A stretch of DNA of 64,000 bases from Ascaphus truei (GCA_036426205.1 CM071568.1:46578483-46642482), one strand, 5' to 3'. Shown: positions 10,698 through 23,081, numbered from the stretch's first letter. Program-made: numbers and translations. Notes: generated by a model from the letters alone, not told the origin.

Positions 10698-12141
10698 TAA
10701 GTCAGGGGGAAAAGTCTACATCCCGCGACTGTCACCTCCTCTTTACCAGATTTGTTATCATTAGTTAGCATTGCTATTTTAACCATGTTGGCGCAAGCCA
10801 CTAAGGCCCAGATCCACGAAGCTTTATTTGACTTAACGTGACGCAACTTAATGTCACTTCAAGCTTTACTGTATATCTCCAAAGGCAAATAGTGTAATGT
10901 GAAGCCGTGGTTTTTTTCTCCGCAAAAGAGCATTGCGTTAAGAGCTAATTGTAATAATTCTATGCAAAAGAAACTTTACCCTAACATCGCATATCCACTA
11001 AAGTCCAATATGTTTAACACCGGCATGTAAAGTTATGCTATTTAGGTCATACCTAAACTATGCTTATTTATTCCATTTGAATATAGTGTGTATATAAAAA
11101 TGAGCTAATTTTCCAGGTACTGTGTGTCAAGTGTGTTCACAGGTATCCATCCATGTGATATGTAGTGGGATGTTTTTTTGTGTGTCTCTCTTTCCCTTTT
11201 TCATGGTCCCGGATAGGAGCAAGGCTATGAAATCATAACTAAATCATGCTAATGGAGGCTAATGCAATGTTATGCTACAATAATGTGACATTAAGCCTAC
11301 ATGTGGACACACTTGAGATTTGTTCCCAGACGTTGTTTTTTCATGTTAGCTTTGAGAATATGCTTTAACCGCAGCAACATTTATTTTTTTAAGGTAATGT
11401 CAGGGTATATGCCCTGAGTTAGCATAGCTTGTGTGGCTATTGACCTAAGAGTTCATTTGTGTTAAAGCTGCAGGCTAAGCAATAGCCTACGTGATTTTTT
11501 TTTTTTAAATCAGTTCTGTACTATGAGAAAATACTTGTAGCATTTAAAAAAAAACTATTCAAATCAAATTTTGTATGTATTATAATGTAACAAGCATACT
11601 ACTTACTAAGTCACATCCCCTTCCTCTTCTGAAACAGGCTCTGGCACACCCCTTTTTGAGTCCTGCCCTCTTTCTACCAGTGCACCAATTGTATCTAGTG
11701 ACTGCCTGGTCACATGATCTTCACCACAGAATTTTGCATCTTTGGTCCTCTTCTGCTGCACTGACAGTCATTTAGCGAACCCCCCGAGCCAAATCTTCAC
11801 TGATCGATCACAGGCAACTTAGCTAATTATTTATCATTGCGTGGATTGTATTAATGCACATATTAAAGGGGAACATTTGAAATTAAAAAAAAAACTCAGC
11901 TTGTACTGCCACTTTAAATTATATGAACATCATTGTCCTGTTTACATAGTAGCCCTTTGCAATGACTTTTCTGTCACTTGATTAGTTCACTGGTCTTGTT
12001 ATGGCATTGGTTTTTTTGCTTAGCAGATTTGATGCAAATATTGTCTCAAACAAGCAGTTATGCAAACAAATTTTAATTCAATTTAAGTTTGCTTGAACAA
12101 TTAGGTGAGATTTTTAGCAAATTGTTTTATTGTCTTTACAC

Positions 12142-12431
12142 AGGTTTGAAGCAGGGGGTCTCCGGAGTTGAACCCCATAAATTTCAGCTTCGGGGAACCC
12201 CTGATTCCGGAAACACAGACCTCTTTAGGGGGTTGCAAGGATCATTTAATGGCGGAGTTTCAAAGCTCCTGCAACCTGCAGGCCAATAGGAAATCATCCA
12301 GTGCGGCTTCCTAGTGGCGTATGTGACACGGGAGCTTTAAACTTTGCCGAGGTCTGTATTCTCGGGAAGCAGGGGGTCCCTGGAACTGAAATCAATGGAG
12401 TTGAGCTCTGAAGACCCCTTGCTTTAAACCT
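12142..12431. mobile_element. MITE-like inverted-repeat element
   Basis: Begins AGGTTTGAAGCAGGGGGTC and ends GACCCCTTGCTTTAAACCT, an imperfect inverted pair. The centre holds the symmetrical AAGCTCCTGCAACCTGCAGG region. The element near 53040-53395 has related GAAGCAGAGGGTC/GACCCCCTGCTTC motifs. Confidence 0.55.
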
Positions 12432-12479
12432 ATGTAAAAAAAAAAAATAGTAATGAAAACAGCATTAATTGCTCCTTTA

Positions 12480-12837
12480 ATTCCTAAATCATATATGATT
12501 TAAACAGAACAGCCTGCAAGCCGAATGTAACATTCATGGGAAGTCATTTATGGACACCAATTATTTATAAACATGCAGTGACATAAAAAAAAAAAACCTT
12601 CTACATTTATTTTGTCATTGTAACATTAACAAACACTAAGCATTTCAACCTCTTCTGCAGGAACAACACATTTTTATGCAATAATCACTTGATTTGCAAT
12701 CATATACTTTACAGCTTTGGCATTAAAAATAAAGCCTTGCAAAGAAAGAGGCAGTGACTGCATAATTACTAACTGTGATTAGGGAATCTGACACAAATAA
12801 TAAATCAAGCTGCATCAGCAAATTTGTTTCACCATAA
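12480..12837. other. Non-repetitive AT-rich stretch
   Basis: No terminal repeats, microsatellite or LINE similarity seen. Contains homeodomain-like motifs such as GCATAATTACTAAC and a GGCATTAAAAATAAAGC block. Could be old unique intron or a conserved non-coding element; the sequence alone cannot decide. Confidence 0.3.
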
Positions 12838-13206
12838 ACAAATGCCCACAAACCTCAATGAACTGAAGCAACGTTGTAAAGAAGAGTGGGACAAAATTCC
12901 TCCACAACGATGTGAGAGCCTGATAGTCATACAGAAAACAATTACTTCAAGTTATTGCTGCTAAAGATAGTTCTACAAGCTATTGAATCATAAGGTGTAC
13001 TTAGTTTTTCACACATAGCTTCTCCATTTTGGCTTTATTTTTGTTAAATAAATCATGACACAGTGTAATATGTCATGTGTTGTTGTTCATCTGGGGTTGT
13101 ATTTACCTATTTTTTAGACCTGCTAAGGAACAGATGTTTGTTATGTCCTGATATGTAAAACCATAGAATTCAAAGAGTGTGTACTTTATTTTTGACATGA
13201 CTGTAT
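12838..13206 (+). pseudogene. Tc1-like transposon 3' part
   Basis: Codes for the C-terminus of a Tc1 transposase with frameshifts: LKQRCKEEWDKIPPQRC-like residues, then KQLLQVIAAKDSSTSY and a stop near 12993. A 3' UTR follows, and the terminal repeat ends TTGACATGACTGTA at about 13206. The inverted partner of that terminus, TACAGTCATGTGAAAAATAA, starts at 13240. It is either a second copy or a rearranged end. Confidence 0.8.
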
Positions 13207-13320
13207 ATATAAACACATATATATAGATATATATACAGATATACAGTCATGTGAAAAATAAAGTACACATATATAATACATATATATGTATATAATACAT
13301 ATATATACACACACAAGAGA
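13200..13320. repeat. TA/CA-rich microsatellite and facing Tc1 termini
   Basis: ATATATA and CACACA tracts lie between and beyond two inverted copies of the Tc1 end (13179-13206 and 13240-13268). Confidence 0.7.
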
Positions 13321-14084
13321 GACACACACAGAGAAACAGTGTTGCAGGAGAGAGTACTGTATAAGGAAGGTAGTTACTGTAATTATTGGCCGATGACAAC
13401 AGTAGAGATATAACAGCATGGTGCTTGCATTTAAATCTTGGGTCCTTAGGAGCAAACAGCAAGTTTTAGCTGAAGCACGAATGCTATGGAGGAGTTAAAA
13501 GTAGCGACTAAGCATCTAATAATTGAATTAATGATTGTGGCAAGTGGGTCAAAGGCTTTGCTGGAAGTATGAGGAGCCCCGTCTTGGACACATTATGTTT
13601 GGTAAAAGCAGCAATCCACTTTAGAAGCCAGTATGAGTTTACCCAATCTAACGTTAGTATCATGCTCTCTTTTATTTATTTAATTTTTTTAATAAAAAAT
13701 ATCTATATTTTGTCAATTGTAAAAAAAATTTTAAAAAAAATCATGATTTCTAAATCTTTCGTTTCTGAAGTTACCATGGTAATATTTAGACTGCAATGGG
13801 CCCTGGGGAGAGCTTCATTTAATCCTCCTGAACTATAATATTTCAAACGCTTGTATCTCTTGAACTAAGCATCAGATATTACAAATAAAAACAGCGTTGG
13901 AGTGGGTAGGACGAGATATCTTGGTACGCACACAAAAAATGAGAAAATAACTAGCGGCCAGTGCAGGCTGCTGCTTTAAATGAAAACTATCCAGGAATAT
14001 ACTGCTGGATCGTCCAGACTACACATTAGGCATATTGCAATCTAAGGCAATGTTCTTGCGATAGGTAGAAAGAGCAGCAGCAGC

Positions 14085-14135
14085 CCACCACAAAAAGCAG
14101 CAGCCCACCACAAAAAGCAGCAGCCCACCACACTG
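14085..14135 (+). repeat. Short tandem repeat, three copies
   Basis: A roughly 20-bp unit AGCAGCAGCCCACCACAAAA is repeated three times, the last copy diverging. Confidence 0.85.
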
Positions 14136-14591
14136 ATCACTGTTTTTTTATTTATTTTTTAAATCTAATTTTGCCCTGTCATTGAATGTTTAGGAGATAT
14201 GAGCAGTTGGAATATTAAGTGTCCTGAAGGTCAAAATGGATCTCTCCCCAGAGCCCAATGCAGTCTGGTGTTACCATGAGACGCTAGAGATTCAGAAAAC
14301 ACACCCAAAAACTAAAAAAAGCAGAGAATGCTGTGGGGGGGGGGGGCAAAATACTAGCATTATACAAGTAAAATTCATATAAGTTATGAGGAGACCTAGG
14401 GGGTAGGTAGTATTCTCTATCAAAAAAGAGCTATACCCTTTTTGATGGGTCCTCTTCATAAAACTGAAGAGTCGGGATAAAAGAAAATGTCCGTCAGGAT
14501 CTGCAAGGAGATAGAGATGCAACACACAAGGTCTTTACAATAGGCGTGTGAGTTCCCCCACAGCATTACCTGGGAATAGGCAGGTCTACAT

Positions 14592-14817
14592 CAGGGGTGC
14601 TCAACTCCAGTCCTCAAACACCCCCAACAGGTCAGGTTTTAATGATATCCCTGCTTCAGCACAGATGGTTCATTCAGTCACTGCTTCAGTACAGATGGCT
14701 AAATCAGAGGCTCTGTCTTCAAACTCGGCTTCTGATTGTGCCACCTGTGCTAAAGCTGAAATATCGTGAAAACCTGACCTGTTTTGTGGGGCTTGAGGAC
14801 AAGAGTAGAGCACCACT
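14592..14817. mobile_element. Palindromic hAT-type MITE
   Basis: Begins CAGGGGTGCTCAACTCC; the far end carries AAAACCTGACCTGTT and a decayed CACCACTAG terminus. The middle has an extra duplicated CTTCAGTACAGATGGCT block. Confidence 0.75.
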
Positions 14818-15974
14818 AGTCAACATTGCTAATGTTGCCAGTTCCCTTAATAATGTAATCAATCAAAAGTGAAAGTTGCTTCAAAAAAAGATTACCCCTA
14901 GGAGACGGGGTGGACTCCTCTATCAAACGCGTTCCCGTTTTTCTATGACTTCTGCAAGTACTGATTGCAGTTGTCCTGGAGTTCAAAAGGATTTATGTGT
15001 CTCTAGTTTTCAAAATAGGAGTATTTGAGTCCATTTTCAGGCTTTGGAGCTGTGTCCGTTGTTAAGCAATAGGTTTAGCAATAGATGGAATACTGAGCCA
15101 GAAGAAAAATAAATAGGATTTAAGGTTGCGTAGAGCACATCAGTGGTGTAACTGCAAGTAGTGAGCCTCTGGTGCCCACTCACCTGGGAAAATGTACGTA
15201 TGTGTTCAATTGAGGAACTTCCATGTTGGGTTTCTATTATGTTTATACTGTTTCCCAATAGGCCTTGATGTCAATAACAATAAGCTCTGTTTTAAACACA
15301 TTATATAGTAAGTAGTTCATGAGCACCTTCTTGTGTGAACATTTTAAGTTTAGACCAGCACCATGTCAGCTTAACCCATTCTCTGCCAGAGGCTTCTGTA
15401 ACTTATTTCTAAAGTGGGTTAGATATCCTCTTATTTTTATGCCTAGAGCAGAAACTCACTCACATCTGTAGCTAAAATAAAACCTACTCCCTTTATACGA
15501 CACACATATACACATATACAAATATATATATATTACATGTATATATATATACACACACACACATACACACACACACAGCTGGAAGAAAAAATGAGAAGCG
15601 CACACTCCCAGTGCGATAAAATACAAAATGCTGTAGGCTTTAATAATGAACTTCAGATAAATACCCACTCACATTAGATTGAAAAAAGGACCTCACGTGT
15701 AGTGCATGATGCACAAACCAGGTGGATTATAAACCCTGTTACAGATCCAATGATGGCAAAATAGCCATGTGGTAAGAAAAAGGCTCCACAGATGTCCTGT
15801 AATCAATGTTACAAATGCAATATTTGCAATCGCCATATAAGTCCAATAATATCAGAAAAGCAGTGAGATAGAGAAAAAGAATCGTCAGGAATCCATTCTT
15901 GTGAGGGACTTAAAAATGGCTTCCCATCCCCCCAATTTTTTTAATATTTTAAAAAAATATGAAGGAAATGCTCT

Positions 15975-16404
15975 TTTTTTATAGCTTGCCTTAAAATACA
16001 CATCTTTAATGAAGCGTTTCAGTATCTGCAAAGTACACTTCCCCTGCATAAGAACTTGCCATAACACCCTCCTGCTGTCTCTGTAACTTCCTTCACTTAT
16101 TGTACCACCTCACTATTTTATGTATCCTGGACACTTGCATAGGGTCTGCATTACAGGATTACACACTTATGTTTAATGATCGTTTTAACCACCTATATTT
16201 TAATCGGATATTAATAAATATGTTTCTTTTAATTAAACAAGCATACATCCAGGTTGTGATTGAGTGCCCTTACTAGGTTATGTTTTCGCCGTGTCTACAT
16301 TGCTATTTACCTAGGGAGCATCATCACAACACACCATATATCAGGCTGCTGCGGGGATATCCCTACAGTACGTCTCTGTAACTTCTCTCTACTTACAACT
16401 TAGA
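15975..16404 (+). mobile_element. L2-like LINE 3' end, left part
   Basis: Similar to 40240-40400 (ACATCTTTAATGAAGC, CATAACACCCTCC, CTGTAACTT). It is interrupted after TCTCTACTTACAACTTAGA by a 903-bp insertion and resumes at 17308. Confidence 0.65.
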
Positions 16405-17307
16405 TAGAGGAATGGTAGAATGAGCACTGTGGTTAGAATGGGCTGGAGGCAAAGTGCTATTGAAAAAACTTTATTACGGCATACAAGCCAAGGTTAAAAC
16501 AACATGAGGAGGATCCTCTGACGCGTTTCGTCCCTGGGGGGACTTTATCGAAGAGTAATCTATGGTAGCCGGACATTGCTATTTATAGCCCCTCTCCCCT
16601 GTGCGCAGGTGCGTAGCTCCTCCCTCCAATCTCCGCTGTCTCCACAGCTGATGGATACTTATTTATTAATGGAGATGGAGCGCAACACACCCGCACACCA
16701 CGGGCAGACAGTCAATATATTAAAAAAAGGTTCAAACCATCATTTATACCCTCATCTATGTGTACACTTACTTATACAAACAAGTTCAAAATAAGCACTT
16801 GTAGTATGTAGTTAGTTAATTGCTTTGTTTGGACACACAGTGATGGCATATTGTTACAAGGTTTAAAGAAAAATAATAACAACTACCAGCCTGTCCGGTC
16901 TAACCCATCAAACTGATACAAGCACACAACAATACATATTTAAAAAAAAACACATAATAAGTTGTTAACCAAGGCAAAGAATGCATATACTGTAAATCCA
17001 TCCTAAGACTGAATAAACCCACACATATGATATGCAAACCCACAGAATAAAAACCCATATAACTATATCCTAGCCAAAGACTAGGAAAAAAACAAAGGAA
17101 ACAACAATATAATAATGGAAAAAATTAGATGAAAAAATAATAATAGAAAAAATGTACATGAAAGCAAAAGAGAAATGTACATTAAAAACAAAACAACTTA
17201 AATAAATAAAGAAAATTATTATTCCTAAATTAAAATTAAACGCCAATATACAGCAACACTGGAAGTATATAGAGCACCCAATTAGGGAGTTTCCCTTATC
17301 CACTTTG
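16405..17307 (-). mobile_element. Non-autonomous retroinsertion carrying a hammerhead-like motif
   Basis: A 903-bp insertion splits the L2 copy. The 19-base target duplication TCTCTACTTACAACTTAGA lies at 16386-16404 and 17308-17326. It has no coding capacity. The motif at 16520-16551 lies near one end, as in other short Penelope-related repeats here. A duplication this long points to target-primed retrotransposition. Confidence 0.75.
16512..16555 (-). ncRNA. Hammerhead-like motif with 5-bp stem II
   Basis: Minus strand: CTCT, then TTCGATAAA (core variant), stem II GTCCC-CCCA-GGGAC, GAAAC, palindrome ACGCGT, C, then AGAG. CTCT and AGAG can form a short stem I. The core departs from CTGATGA, so cleavage is doubtful. 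Confidence 0.5.
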
Positions 17308-17520
17308 TCTCTACTTACAACTTAGACTGTAAGCTCTTTGTAAGTGCTTTCCCTAATGTTTACTTGTATATCTGTAGCGCTTATTCCCATTGTGTATTAT
17401 TTTGCCAAGTGTATTACTACTGTGATGCACTGTTACATGGATGGCTCTATGCACATGAAGATCTACATACAGTATATACTTATTATTATTAAGCTAATAT
17501 GGGAAGCGCATTGTACTTTA
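17308..17520 (+). mobile_element. L2-like LINE 3' end, right part
   Basis: GACTGTAAGCTCTTTG and CTTATTCCCATTGTGTATTA match the 3' UTR at 40393-40480. It ends near an ATTATTATT tail. Continuation of 15975-16404. Confidence 0.7.
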
Positions 17521-17739
17521 AAATAACACAACAAAAATACTAAATCCAGAAAAAATAGACTATGAAAGAATCAAGATGATACAGATTAAGTTTAAACGAT
17601 ATACAAGAATGTAAAGTACAACAGATTTGTTTAATATAGTTTTTAAACTATGTTAGATATATTACCAGAAAAGTTTACTGCTATTTTGGTAAGTATAGAA
17701 TATTCTTTCCCAAGGTGCCACTGAATAAAACAGATTTTC

Positions 17740-18000
17740 ACCCTATAATTTTGCAGAAAACCAAACACATTACTTGACACGATGTGTCATTGAGTGCTTT
17801 TGTTTTGGCTAATATTTCCCGAAATATACTTCACCCTTTATTTAGATTAGCCAAAGCAAATAAGCATGTTAAAGTATGACCTGATGTCACTCAATGATCT
17901 GTAATATAAATTAATGTACACGAATTCATAAAACCGCCTTGGTAAAGGAAATAAATGACATCACTGTGACCTCTGGGAGAGAAGTTATAAAAGAGAGATT
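17740..18000. other. Non-repetitive AT-rich stretch
   Basis: No repeat signature seen; includes TGACCTGATGTCACTCAATG and TAAATGACATCACTGTGACC. Candidate old unique or conserved intron sequence, unproven. Confidence 0.25.
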
Positions 18001-18715
18001 CGAATTTTAAATGTGTGTAGTAAGATTTAGATGTAGACTATTAATTACATGCACTATGCTTTAAGTACTTAGTTAAGACTCAAAAGTTCAGCTGCAACTT
18101 AAAAAAGTCCTTACATTAAAATAAAGACCTTAAATTCTATCATAATCAAGCCGCTTTTCAACACAGATAAATTCCTCTGTGTCTGTCCCGAGGGAGTCCA
18201 AATGTTATATCCTGCAACACTGGGCATACTTGTTCCTCAGAGGATGAAAAAAATATTTCCTCATCCTAATAAATGTCAATTGGAACGATGCCTGGATAAG
18301 CAAATATTTATTAAAACTTCACCAAGTCTGTGTGTCCAGTAAGTGAAGCTGCCAGTACAGCTAGTGGAACATAGCATTGAGTCTCTTCCAACTAGGAGAT
18401 AAAGTGTTTGCTCATGTAGATATGGAAAATAAAACATCAAATCAAAGCCTGCAAGCCTTTTTCGTGCCATGAAAAAGCAGGTAAGTGAAAGTAGAACACA
18501 GGAGTGGAACATTGTATATTCTTTACCATACATATTCAATCCCAAGGTGGTGGAGTTATTTTTAGCATTAATATTATATATTCCATATTTAGAATAGATG
18601 AGGTGGGGCTGGGAGGGAACAGATCTGGCAGAAGACAACCAGCAAGGAGGACATAGCACTAGTGGAGTTGGGTTGTCATGAGGCAGTAGAGTCTAATTTT
18701 GGTTGTTTCTAGAGT

Positions 18716-18815
18716 AGGGGTGGCCAACTCCTGTTCTCAAGGGCCACCAACTGGTCAGGTTTTCAGAATATCGCTGCTTCAGCACAGGTGGCTCAGTCAG
18801 TGGCTCAGAGAGAGA
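18716..18815. mobile_element. Half of a palindromic hAT-type MITE
   Basis: AGGGGTGGCCAACTCC through CACAGGTGGCTCAGTCAGTG is the left half of the family hairpin; the right half is absent. Confidence 0.75.
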
Positions 18816-19064
18816 AGGGCAGATTCTGGCGATATTGCGGGTGATAGAGTAGGAGGATTTGGTAAGGGACATTGCGAGTTATAAAGAGGAGGATTGAATC
18901 TTGTATTAGATCAGGTATTAGAGGCTGATGTGGCATCCTAGCACTATGGTTATGAGCTAAATCAGGATTGCAAACATGTCCTTTAGTGAGTGACTATAGG
19001 AAAGAAGCAGAAAACCTTGGTTTCATGGACTCCGGTAAACTTACATTTATTTTTCCCATTATAG

Positions 19065-19268
19065 GCGCGCCTTGAACTTGGGAATACTCAGGGACCCGGG
19101 ATCAGAAGTTGAGGACAGACAATACCAGATCGACCTGCAGTCTATTAACATCGGTACTGCTCAGTGGGATCAACTGAAACCAGAGAAGGAGAATAACAAT
19201 GGAGGCCTCCTGACAGAGGGGGATAGAAGTTCTCAGAATCCAGCGTTGGAATGGAACATGGCCAGCAG
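19065..19268 (+). CDS. vps13b: VPS13B internal exon A (204 nt)
   Basis: The exon encodes 67 full codons plus one base at the start and two at the end. It includes IDLQSINIGTAQWDQLKPEK, which I recognise from the middle of vertebrate VPS13B (COH1), and ends in NPALEWNMAS. VPS13B is a roughly 4000-residue chorein-family bridge-like lipid transfer protein at the Golgi; loss in humans causes Cohen syndrome. A pyrimidine-rich tract and ATAG precede it, and AG/GTAAGA follows it. The last two bases (AG) are completed by the first C of the exon at 50026 to give serine, so the phases agree. The open frame does not extend far beyond either splice site. The stretch around REGION residues DPGSEVEDRQYQ is less familiar to me than the rest. 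Function and family come from recognition, not from a search. Confidence 0.93.
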
Positions 19269-19353
19269 GTAAGAATTCATTCAGTGGTTCATCAATTCAG
19301 TCTGTGGGCATATGAACACAGTACTTGGTTTGTTGAGCATGCACTCCTCAGCC

Positions 19354-19388
19354 CTGATGACAGTCCCAGCTGGGAATCGAAACGCGTT
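19354..19388 (+). ncRNA. Hammerhead-like motif with intact CTGATGA and GAAAC
   Basis: CTGATGA (19354-19360) is followed by a hairpin containing TCCCA-GC-TGGGA, then GAAAC and ACGCGT, with U at the cleavage position (19388). Core nucleotides are intact. The base pair next to the core is a C/C mismatch, and stem I beyond CC/GG is weak. It lies on the VPS13B sense strand, 86 nt after the exon A donor. Confidence 0.55.
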
Positions 19389-20334
19389 GGAATGATATAA
19401 GCCAGTAAAATAAGCCTTTCAGTAACTTCAGGAGTGCCTGCTGTCTTTCTACAATATTGGCATATGACCACATATATGGTAATAATTTGTGCTGCATCTC
19501 ACTAAGCTCCCGATAGGTTTGTTGTCTTATTACTGTACTTGATACCTACAGTATTTAATAAATTAAGATGAGCAAATGAAATCCCCCTTGTGGTTTCTGC
19601 ATTTATATGTCAGGCACGGATGGCATCCAGATCTAGTTTAGATTTATTCTAGCAATATTTAAAAAGCAACATAAAAATGTATGTAATAATTTTGACATAA
19701 ATAAGTACAATTATGGGTGGTAAAATTACTGTTTTCTGATTTTTAATGTGCGAGGATAATGAAAAGTTGGATTAATAGGTGGAAAGTTGTTGGCATCACA
19801 AAATTAAAATGTTGGCGAATAACTACTTGTTCATACCTATGTTAATAATTTCCTTAACAAACAAAATCCATACTGTTGAACCCATCAAGACATGCAATCC
19901 AAAATCAATAAAGCGAAGCAACTGATTCCACATAATATGCATTTATGTTGGCTCTGTTAAAAATTAGTTGGCAATCAGACCTATACAAACTGAGATTGCT
20001 GAAGTGGTTCCAAACTTGTAGATTTGAGATACTGTACAAGTTAATTCTTAGAAAATTCATGGCTTTTTATTGAAGAGCACCTATAAAAATGAACTGATAA
20101 ATATTTCTCTATAGTAGTAGAGAATGGCACTGTTATCCTCTAGAAGAATAAACATGTAAGTTAAAGAGGATACCATTAAATGGCAAACTCATGTTACATG
20201 AAAAATGCAAGCCTCAATTACCACTGAAAAGTCTACAGTAGCTGGTAATACTAGACCTTCAGAAAGGACGTTAGTTGGTAACATCTGCCTGAAGAATTAC
20301 CTTTTTTTTTCATGTTTTGCTCCATTGGGGGGGG

Positions 20335-20365
20335 GGGGGGGGATGGCGGTGTGTGTGTGTGTTCT
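20335..20365. repeat. G tract and GT repeat
   Basis: About 16 Gs followed by GATGGCG and (GT)n. Likely unstable in replication and sequencing. Confidence 0.9.
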
Positions 20366-20439
20366 AATATATCGCCTCTATATTTAAAAAAATATCTGGA
20401 TAACTAGTATATTTCCTGGAAGATGCTGCTAAATTGTCT

Positions 20440-21035
20440 AAGGTCCCACACCGGATCCTCGGAGATAAATATAGAAAAAAATGGGCAATGGCGCAAACAA
20501 TGAGGAATTAACTTATAGTGAGATAATACTGTGAAATAATACTAACTAGATACATAGGGACAAAAAATAACAACCAATAAAACACAATAGTCATTGGTAT
20601 TGGTGGAGTTAATAATCCAATGGTAGGTGGTGAATGTAAAACGTCCTAAAAAATGAAAAAGAGGCACAATATGGTGAAGTAATGTATATAAGACTTTAAA
20701 AGGCAAAAAATAAAATGCCACTTACATTCTGGCAGGATTAAACAACATTGCAGGAAGCATCCCAGTAAAACACATAGGCTAGGTAGACGCCACTTCAATG
20801 TAGGGTGAGAGGTGTGCAATACGCGCTGTCGACGTGTCGATATGTCTCCTGTAGATGACGTCAGAGGATGTGACAACGTTGAAAAGTCCGTTATGGAACT
20901 CATAGCTGTATTTTTGCTGGCAGCTATAGGCTGGATATTCAATCACTTTATTATAGGGATATGAGTTATGCGATCACTCAGCAGGGTAACCACATAACCC
21001 TATGCGTTTCACTTCAAAAAGCTCCATCAGGGGTA
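20440..21035 (-). repeat. Short Penelope-related repeat
   Basis: AT-rich body (AAATAATACTAACTAG, ACACAATAGTCATTGG) ending in a hammerhead-like motif at 21001-21031. Its layout resembles the other motif-bearing repeats. Boundaries approximate. Confidence 0.45.
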
Positions 21036-21036
21036 A
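20995..21036 (-). ncRNA. Hammerhead-like motif with short stem I
   Basis: Minus strand: TTACCC, CTGATGG, a short stem region AGCTTTTTGAAGT, then GAAAC GCAT A and GGGTTATG. ACCC and GGGT pair as stem I. The last core A is G, and the stem III palindrome has decayed to ACGCAT. Confidence 0.5.
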
Positions 21037-22748
21037 GGATATAAGACCTTATCTTTCTCCCTTTACAGTCGGTCAGGTGCAGTGATTGCATGGGAGGGTT
21101 AGCAATCAATCAATTCACTGTGTAAACAATTGTTACTTTGAATACAATGTCAATGTTAGATTTATACATATTTACAGACTTTTGGGAACAAGTCCTCACC
21201 ACAGATTTTGAGCATCATTTACCTTTACGTTTACTAAGTTCACACAGTTAAATCATTTTGGTCCACTTATACATGTACAGTATGTTGTGTGAAAGCACCG
21301 TCTAATTGCACTGTGTGAGAATTATACATACTGTTTAACAGATGATAACATGACACAGAGATAAGGTTATTAACCAAGATCAGCTTATAAAATACAATAG
21401 GGCACAGTATAACAATCTCAGCAGAGGGACTACTACACTGTAATTTATACAGATAGAATACTCATATTAAAGAGAGACATTCTGTGAAAGGTTGCGTCCG
21501 TATGAAAAAAAAAATCAGGAAGTCAGACATTGACAAGTATTTGTTGCTAAATCAGAACAGGTTTATTCTTTTGATAGTTTGTACAGATGGATTTCTATGT
21601 ACCAGCTCTTTAAGGAGGCAGGAGCAGCAGATCCTGGAGAGAATGAGCCTTGCAGTGGCATCTGCAGTGGCATCTGCAGTGACGTACAACCTTCACCTAC
21701 TCCTTCTCACTCTGATCTGCCAACTGATCCCTCCTTAAATAGCATCAGACACCTGGTTCATTTAGGATCAAACCAAGTTCAGCCTACCACACAGGGAAAA
21801 CATTTCCAAAACATGATAAACTTGGCATCACATATACAATTTTCTACAGCAAAACAGAAGTAAATATCATAAATATCAACTGCACGTTTTTAGTCTTGCT
21901 AAATAAGAAGTTACTGAACTTGAGTATCACCTGTCTTACTTTAAACCCCATACAATGGTATAATCCACCATGTATGGTATTGCAGGAAGGAAATGCCCTT
22001 TCCTTTTCACAGATTCTGCCCAAGCAACATCCCACACCAAACCACCTTATCAAATCCTGCTATAGTTCAGGTAAGGATTTGTCTATATTTGTTATACCTG
22101 GCCATTAAGAATTAACCTCCCTTCATTCCTGCTAGAACTGCCTGCATGTGTACAATACTGTACATTGACTGTGCAGCAAATAAACCATTCCTGCATTCAT
22201 TTGACTGCCTTCAGGACACCACATGAAAAGTTAGTAAAGTTTAGGGTAAAATAGAGAAAAGATAGCTGGGCCCAGTAAAAAGAAAACAGAAACGGAAAAG
22301 ACAGACACAAGAGGTGCACTAAATGCAATAAAACAAATATGCACTTTACACACAAATTTAAAAGCAGCACTGTCACATATTCAAATGTAACAAATTATCA
22401 GAATAATAGTATTAAATATACATGAAAATAAGAGACTGGAGAAAGTTACAGGCATGTCAATCTAGGTTCAAGAATAGATTCAGAGGGAGATATATAACTA
22501 GTGACGGATAGTTCGTTTGAGAAATGCATCTAAGTCTATATCAACATTTAGGCCATTTGGAATCAATGTTTTAAGTGTTTAAGTGTTTAAGTGTTTTTAT
22601 CTAGTTTCCGATTTAGAGATGAAATTAACCATTTCTCCTCCTCTCCATTTGGATTTTAATTTTTCTATTCCTATTCAACGCATTCCTAATGGACTTTGTT
22701 GATGGTGTTCTTTAAAATGTTTTGAAAGATTCAGGTGTGTGCAAAAAC

Positions 22749-23081
22749 CTCTAGCAATGTGTAAAAGCAAGAACGTGTACATAAACAATAAAGCATAAAA
22801 ACTGAAGTGTCTAGAACTTATACTGAAGTATGGGGACCAGCGCAATATTTTAGCTAAGATCAGGTACAAATTAATAGAGTACTACTCTATTAATTTGTAC
22901 CTGATCTTAGCTAGAATATTGAGCTTATCTCAAGGTATATGTCCAATCATAGTAGCATTTGAGTAATAGTACTGCTCCCCTTCACTGCTCTGGTCCCCAT
23001 ACTTCAGTATAAGTTCTAGACACTTCAGTTTTTATGCTTTGTTGTTTATGTACATGTTCTTGCTTTTACACATTGCTAGAG
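22749..23081. repeat. Foldback element, arms about 130 bp
   Basis: 22749-22881 is complementary to 22883-23081, centred at AGAGTACTACTCT. The right arm carries 66 extra bases (about 22922-22988), where the left arm has only CGC. Near-identity suggests recent origin. Confidence 0.9.

Larger units (their letters stand above)
1..19064 (+). other. vps13b: VPS13B intron, 3' part
   Basis: No coding exon was recognised before exon A. Apart from the elements listed separately, these stretches hold AT-rich sequence with no gene I can name: 372-658, 2090-2320, 2590-3069, 4905-5989, 6600-7775, 10700-12140, 13270-14590, 14820-15975, 17520-18715 and 18815-19064. Parts of 6170-7250 and 15590-15890 look like pieces of the short Penelope-related repeats. 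An imperfect inverted repeat pairs about 13770-13860 with 14190-14290. Confidence 0.7.

Noticed and set aside
14896..14935. AGGAG...CTCCT followed by CAAACGCGTT
   Set aside because: GAAA is changed to CAAA and no 5' core is visible.
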